From Hemicentrotus pulcherrimus (taxonomy: Eukaryota > Echinodermata > Echinoidea > Camarodonta > Strongylocentrotidae), in contig BEXV01001928.1 of assembly GCA_003118195.1 (NCBI GenBank), forward strand, positions 31,096 through 41,763: 10,668 nt of DNA, in the 5' to 3' direction. Each line of letters opens with the position of its first letter. The stretch's first letter is position 1. A program made the translations under genes and the position numbers. Shown one piece after another: positions 7,379 through 10,668 of the stretch. The notes beneath the pieces were generated by a model that saw only the letters and a program-made list of their open reading frames with translations, was not told the DNA's origin and did not search any database.

Positions 7379-8053
7379 TCTGATGATAAATATTATGCAA
7401 AATGTATACAAATTATTATTGCATTTAAAACAAAAAGATACGAAAATTGATACCATTGGAAAAGGAAAAGTAGAATAAAATAAAATACAGTTGAAACTTG
7501 ATCGATATTTTGTAGAAATAGAGAGTTGAAAAGCAGAGCTTCTGAATTGTGGAAGCCTCAATTCACAATTAATTTTTCAATTCAAATAGGCCTAATTGTA
7601 TTTCGATAAAATCAATCAAAGCATGAACATAATGCTTACGTAATCTTGATATAAAATGGCATTTGCAACAAAACATAAGAAATGATATTCATTTGAAATT
7701 ATATAACGTCTAATGTTGATAAGTTGTCAAAGCAGTTTAGGATACAAAAAAATATTTAAGCATAACATTATTTTTAATTAAGTCGAAATTTAATGGAAAT
7801 TGAGAGATCCACTAAAGACAAAGCTTCAAAAAGGAAAAAAAAAGGAAGAAAGAAAGAAAAAAATATAAGAAAATACAAACATGCACTGCTCGGAAGTATC
7901 AGCATTGATAGGTATAAGAAAAACACAGTAGAGTAGAACATGTGCATGGGGATAGACGACTACGCTCCAACACACACGAGCGGTCGACGACTCCATAATC
8001 TTATAAATTTAGTAGTTGCATATTTTCATAGGCTTATAAATAGAAATTTAAAA
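7379..8053. other. AT-rich intergenic stretch with a purine-rich tract
   Basis: No gene was recognised. Positions 7827-7865 are a purine-only run (GGAAAAAAAAAGGAAG, then GAAAGAAAG) typical of degenerate A-rich simple repeats. The minus-strand frame at 7340-7561 starts in plain AT-rich sequence and ends in the tRNA-like repeat, so I do not treat it as a gene. Confidence 0.6.
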
Positions 8054-8275
8054 ACGATGACGTCAAATGGTACGATTAAAAGTCAAGACGATGACAAATT
8101 TAGGACGATGACAAAGTTAAGACGATGACAAATGCAAGACAATGACAAAGTCAAGACAAGGACAAATTCAAGACGATGACAAAGTCAAGACAAGGACAAG
8201 GACACGGACAGGGACAACGACAAGGGCAAAGACAAAAGCAAAGACTAGGAAAAAAAGGCAAAAACAAGGACTAGG
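8054..8275. repeat. 17-bp minisatellite passing into 6-bp purine-rich repeats
   Basis: Copies of a unit close to ACGATGACAAAGTCAAG begin at 8054, 8072, 8088, 8105, 8122, 8139, 8156 and 8173. From 8088 the spacing is exactly 17 nt; the first two copies are 18 and 16 nt. From 8190 the period shrinks to about 6 nt (ACAAGG/GACAAA-type words) and fades by about 8275. As 17 is not a multiple of three, it does not encode a repeated peptide. Confidence 0.9.
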
Positions 8276-10234
8276 GCAGATAAATTAATGGGAGAAGGAT
8301 AAAAAGAGAGAAGTGAAACGAGAGAGAACAAAAGAACAAGAGGGATGAAAGGTCCAAGATTAGATTGTTCGATTGATTACTATCTTGTAAATAAGTATTA
8401 GTTTCAGCTGGGGTACATTTTATAAGTAAATGGGGCTTGATATGATGATAATAGGCCCGATGATAGGAACCGGTTCAGTTTTTTTTTTCAAAGGAAAGGA
8501 GGCATGGTGCATTGATTATGGTATCATTGGGGTATTTCAAAGTGTCAAGACGGTGAAAGCAACAATATTTTGGAGTAGAATAGTTTTCATTAACGGTAAA
8601 TGAAATGCATTGAAACGCCAAGTGTGGTAGCTTTGAATCGTTTGGTTTTTATGAAATATCTGTTCGAATACTAAAGGTAGACTTTTTTTTATTGTATAAT
8701 TGTAGCGGACATAAAGGTATTAAAGAGGTTGAAAATCAGTTATAAGGATTTCTTTGGAACTATATATATATTGTGTAAAAGCGACTAATGAGTGCTACCC
8801 CAAACCAGGACTACTACAGTTTAAATCAGGTAAAGTGAGACTTAGGTAAGCATTATGAAGGGTGAAAGAGGGAAGGTATTAATATGCAAGTTTATCACAC
8901 CGACGTTATACGTGAGATTGTTTTGCACATAGAATTAACATGATTTTTCCATGTGAGTCTGTTTTCGGCATGGACATCAAAAAATTTAGTACAATAGACT
9001 TCTTCAAGCGGAATACCGTCTAAATTTATGTCGCCGGGCTTTATTGATTTGATAAATATCATAAATTAGCTATTATTCACTGTGTAACTTGTTTAAGTTG
9101 TTCGGTTTTGGTATATGCAACATGATATGAGATCTGGGTGTGAAAAGAAAAAATTTGTATCATCCGCGACCAGAATAAAGATGAAGATGTAGGAGAAAAT
9201 CATGTATATTATGAATAACAATGGAACACCACATTCTATTTTTTGCAATTGTGAATTAGTCTCATTTAAAGAAACAAATTGTCGTCTTTATCATTTATTT
9301 AGAGTTATCATAAATGACATTGCACCCACTTAATCTTTAGGGTTTTAGAACTCTTTTCAGATGTGTTCATACACTTTTAATACTGTTCATGCTTGTACCG
9401 ATCCACTTAATTAGTGTAAAACTTCTTTTTTGTATACGTAATATTTTTCTTAGAGTAATCTAATGCTTGACATAATTCAATCTTGGATTGTTTAGTAGGT
9501 TAAGATTTGAATTTATTAAACTGATTATTTTATTCATCTAATTATCTATCTTAAAATAGATTTAGTAATCCGAAGAAGTTTTGGATTTCTTTCGCACTGG
9601 AATCGAGTATGTATTCAATTTGGAATCAATTATATTCATAAAGTGATGAGCTAGCGTTTTGCAGTTTAGAGGACCAATCCTTTTTTTTTTTTAGGTGGGT
9701 TCAGTAATTATACGTCTTTTAACTTCCTTTCCCTGACCTAATCCTTTGTTCAAAGGAAACTGAACTACTTTAGAATTGCAACCTTTAAATAAAATCGAGG
9801 ATTATATCCTCTTATGAATTAGAATTAATGCTTGTGATAGGCTAGTGCATACAACAGTGACTTACTGTGTGGATCTATTGATATTCCTTTATTGACTCGG
9901 TGTGCACATTATTGCACAAAGTATGTAAAAGCTGCTGCATTTGTGAAAATTTGAATAAAAATTCACCTAGAACAGTGTTATGAGCCTTATTATAGTTTAT
10001 TTAGTATCTGAATCCACAGTAATTTGATTAGCGAAAATTTTACGTGATTCCAGTGATATGTTGATTCATTATTTTCTTCTGTCATTCAAATCGATTAAGA
10101 TCATAGAATTATATTCAAGTCTTGTAAAAGAATCGGCATCTCATAGCTTTTAATAATACGTCAGCAGAGGAATATTGATTTGTGAATATAAATGTAAAGG
10201 TCACAGCGTTCTAATTTGCATCTGATTTGTACAG
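8276..10234. other. AT-rich intergenic or intronic stretch, nothing recognised
   Basis: About 2 kb of AT-rich sequence with short homopolymer runs (for example T-runs near 8480 and 9680) and a short TA run near 8761. No frame of useful length, no tRNA-like box A/B pair and no LRR-like exon was seen. Scattered AATAAA hexamers (near 9171 and 9954) are compatible with chance. Confidence 0.6.
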
Positions 10235-10341
10235 TAGAAATGAAACTCGTGAGAAGAATTTCTTGGATAAAAAAACCTTGCAAGCCAGAGAAGTGAACGA
10301 GCAGCGGATTTTAGACATTTCTTCCAGACAGACGGTCACAG
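10235..10341 (+). CDS. Possible orphan internal exon, product unknown
   Basis: A 107-nt stretch lies between an acceptor-like TGATTTGTACAG and a donor-like GTAGTA at 10342. Read with one leading base, it is open for 35 codons and reads RNETREKNFLDKKTLQAREV then NEQRILDISSRQTVT. The composition is highly charged, hydrophilic and helix-friendly, unlike the Ile/Phe/Leu/Tyr/Lys noise from surrounding AT-rich DNA. The same frame stays open for about 17 more codons past the donor. I do not recognise the family, and the donor is weaker than those of the receptor gene. It would belong to a different gene, or to an alternative 3' exon, since the receptor already has a stop at 6938. Confidence 0.33.
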
Positions 10342-10518
10342 GTAGTATTCAAATGAAAATAATGATTGATGATGATTATAATGTGTATTTTTAAATTATT
10401 CTTTCATTTTATTCTCGTCATCACACTTAAGATAACGCGTACCATGCTGATTATTCACAAAACCCGAATCATGCCCGAGTAGAGAAAGTGCAGAATCCAC
10501 AGGAGAGGACTAAGCTAC

Positions 10519-10668
10519 GGGGACCCGTTTCACAAAGCCTTTTTTCAATGACAAATGACAAAAATCAGTGAAAAATATGCTGATATCCAATTAAAAGCAA
10601 GGACTTCAGTAGCTTTTAGCAAAAACTGTAATTTGTCACTGATGACAAGTTATGTGAAATGCCCCCCC
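10519..10668. mobile_element. MITE-like element with imperfect terminal inverted repeats, reaching the window end
   Basis: The left end GGGGACCCGTTTCACAAAG is inverted at the right end as TGTGAAATGCCCCCCC. Further in, ATCAGTGA on the left (about 10565) is matched by TCACTGAT on the right, and TGACAAATGACA on the left by TTGTCACTGATGACA on the right. The element is about 150 nt, contains no coding sequence and is AT-rich inside. Short non-autonomous DNA transposons with GGGGCCCGTTTCACAAAA-type ends are, as far as I recall, common in marine invertebrates. The right boundary and target-site duplication are cut off by the window edge. Confidence 0.75.

Noticed and set aside
8058..8065. A perfect CRE palindrome TGACGTCA
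   Set aside because: It sits inside a degenerate first copy of the minisatellite, far from any known promoter; chance plus repeat composition is enough to explain it.

Overview
This is eukaryotic genomic DNA: AT-rich, intron-dominated, with microsatellites, tRNA-derived SINE-like repeats and a MITE-like element. The one convincing gene is a metazoan leucine-rich-repeat GPCR. The repeat types and the receptor family (type C LGR, related to relaxin receptors RXFP1/2 and molluscan GRL101) suggest a marine invertebrate deuterostome. An echinoderm such as a sea urchin is my best guess, from family knowledge and remembered repeat style rather than a search.

Positions 1-6938 (+ strand) hold the 3' part of the receptor gene. 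Five small exons (1398-1469, 2097-2171, 3343-3414, 4706-4777, 5233-5310) each encode about one leucine-rich repeat. Their lengths are 72, 75, 72, 72 and 78 nt, every length is a multiple of three, and every boundary is phase 2. They join in frame to one large terminal exon (5822-6938) carrying a short Cys-containing hinge, all seven transmembrane helices and the stop codon. The visible coding part is 1486 nt, about 494 complete residues. The signal peptide, any LDLa module and the earlier repeats must lie upstream of the window.

The introns contain an ATT/ATC microsatellite (about 1020-1215), small hairpins (2369-2393 and 2428-2484), a pyrimidine tract of about 220 nt (3040-3260), a composite minus-strand tRNA-derived repeat (about 4145-4492) and a GT-rich tract (5050-5096).

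Positions 6939-10668 are mostly downstream and intergenic. They contain a candidate poly(A) signal (7124-7129), a decayed tRNA-Thr(UGU)-like sequence on the minus strand (7303-7378), a purine-rich tract (7827-7865) and a 17-bp minisatellite that passes into 6-bp purine-rich repeats (8054-8275). A long AT-rich stretch follows with nothing recognisable, then one possible orphan exon (10235-10341) and an inverted-repeat, MITE-like element at the window end (10519-10668). I see no bacterial-type operon, CRISPR array or clearly new system. The main value is the split receptor gene, most of which simple ORF calling would miss.
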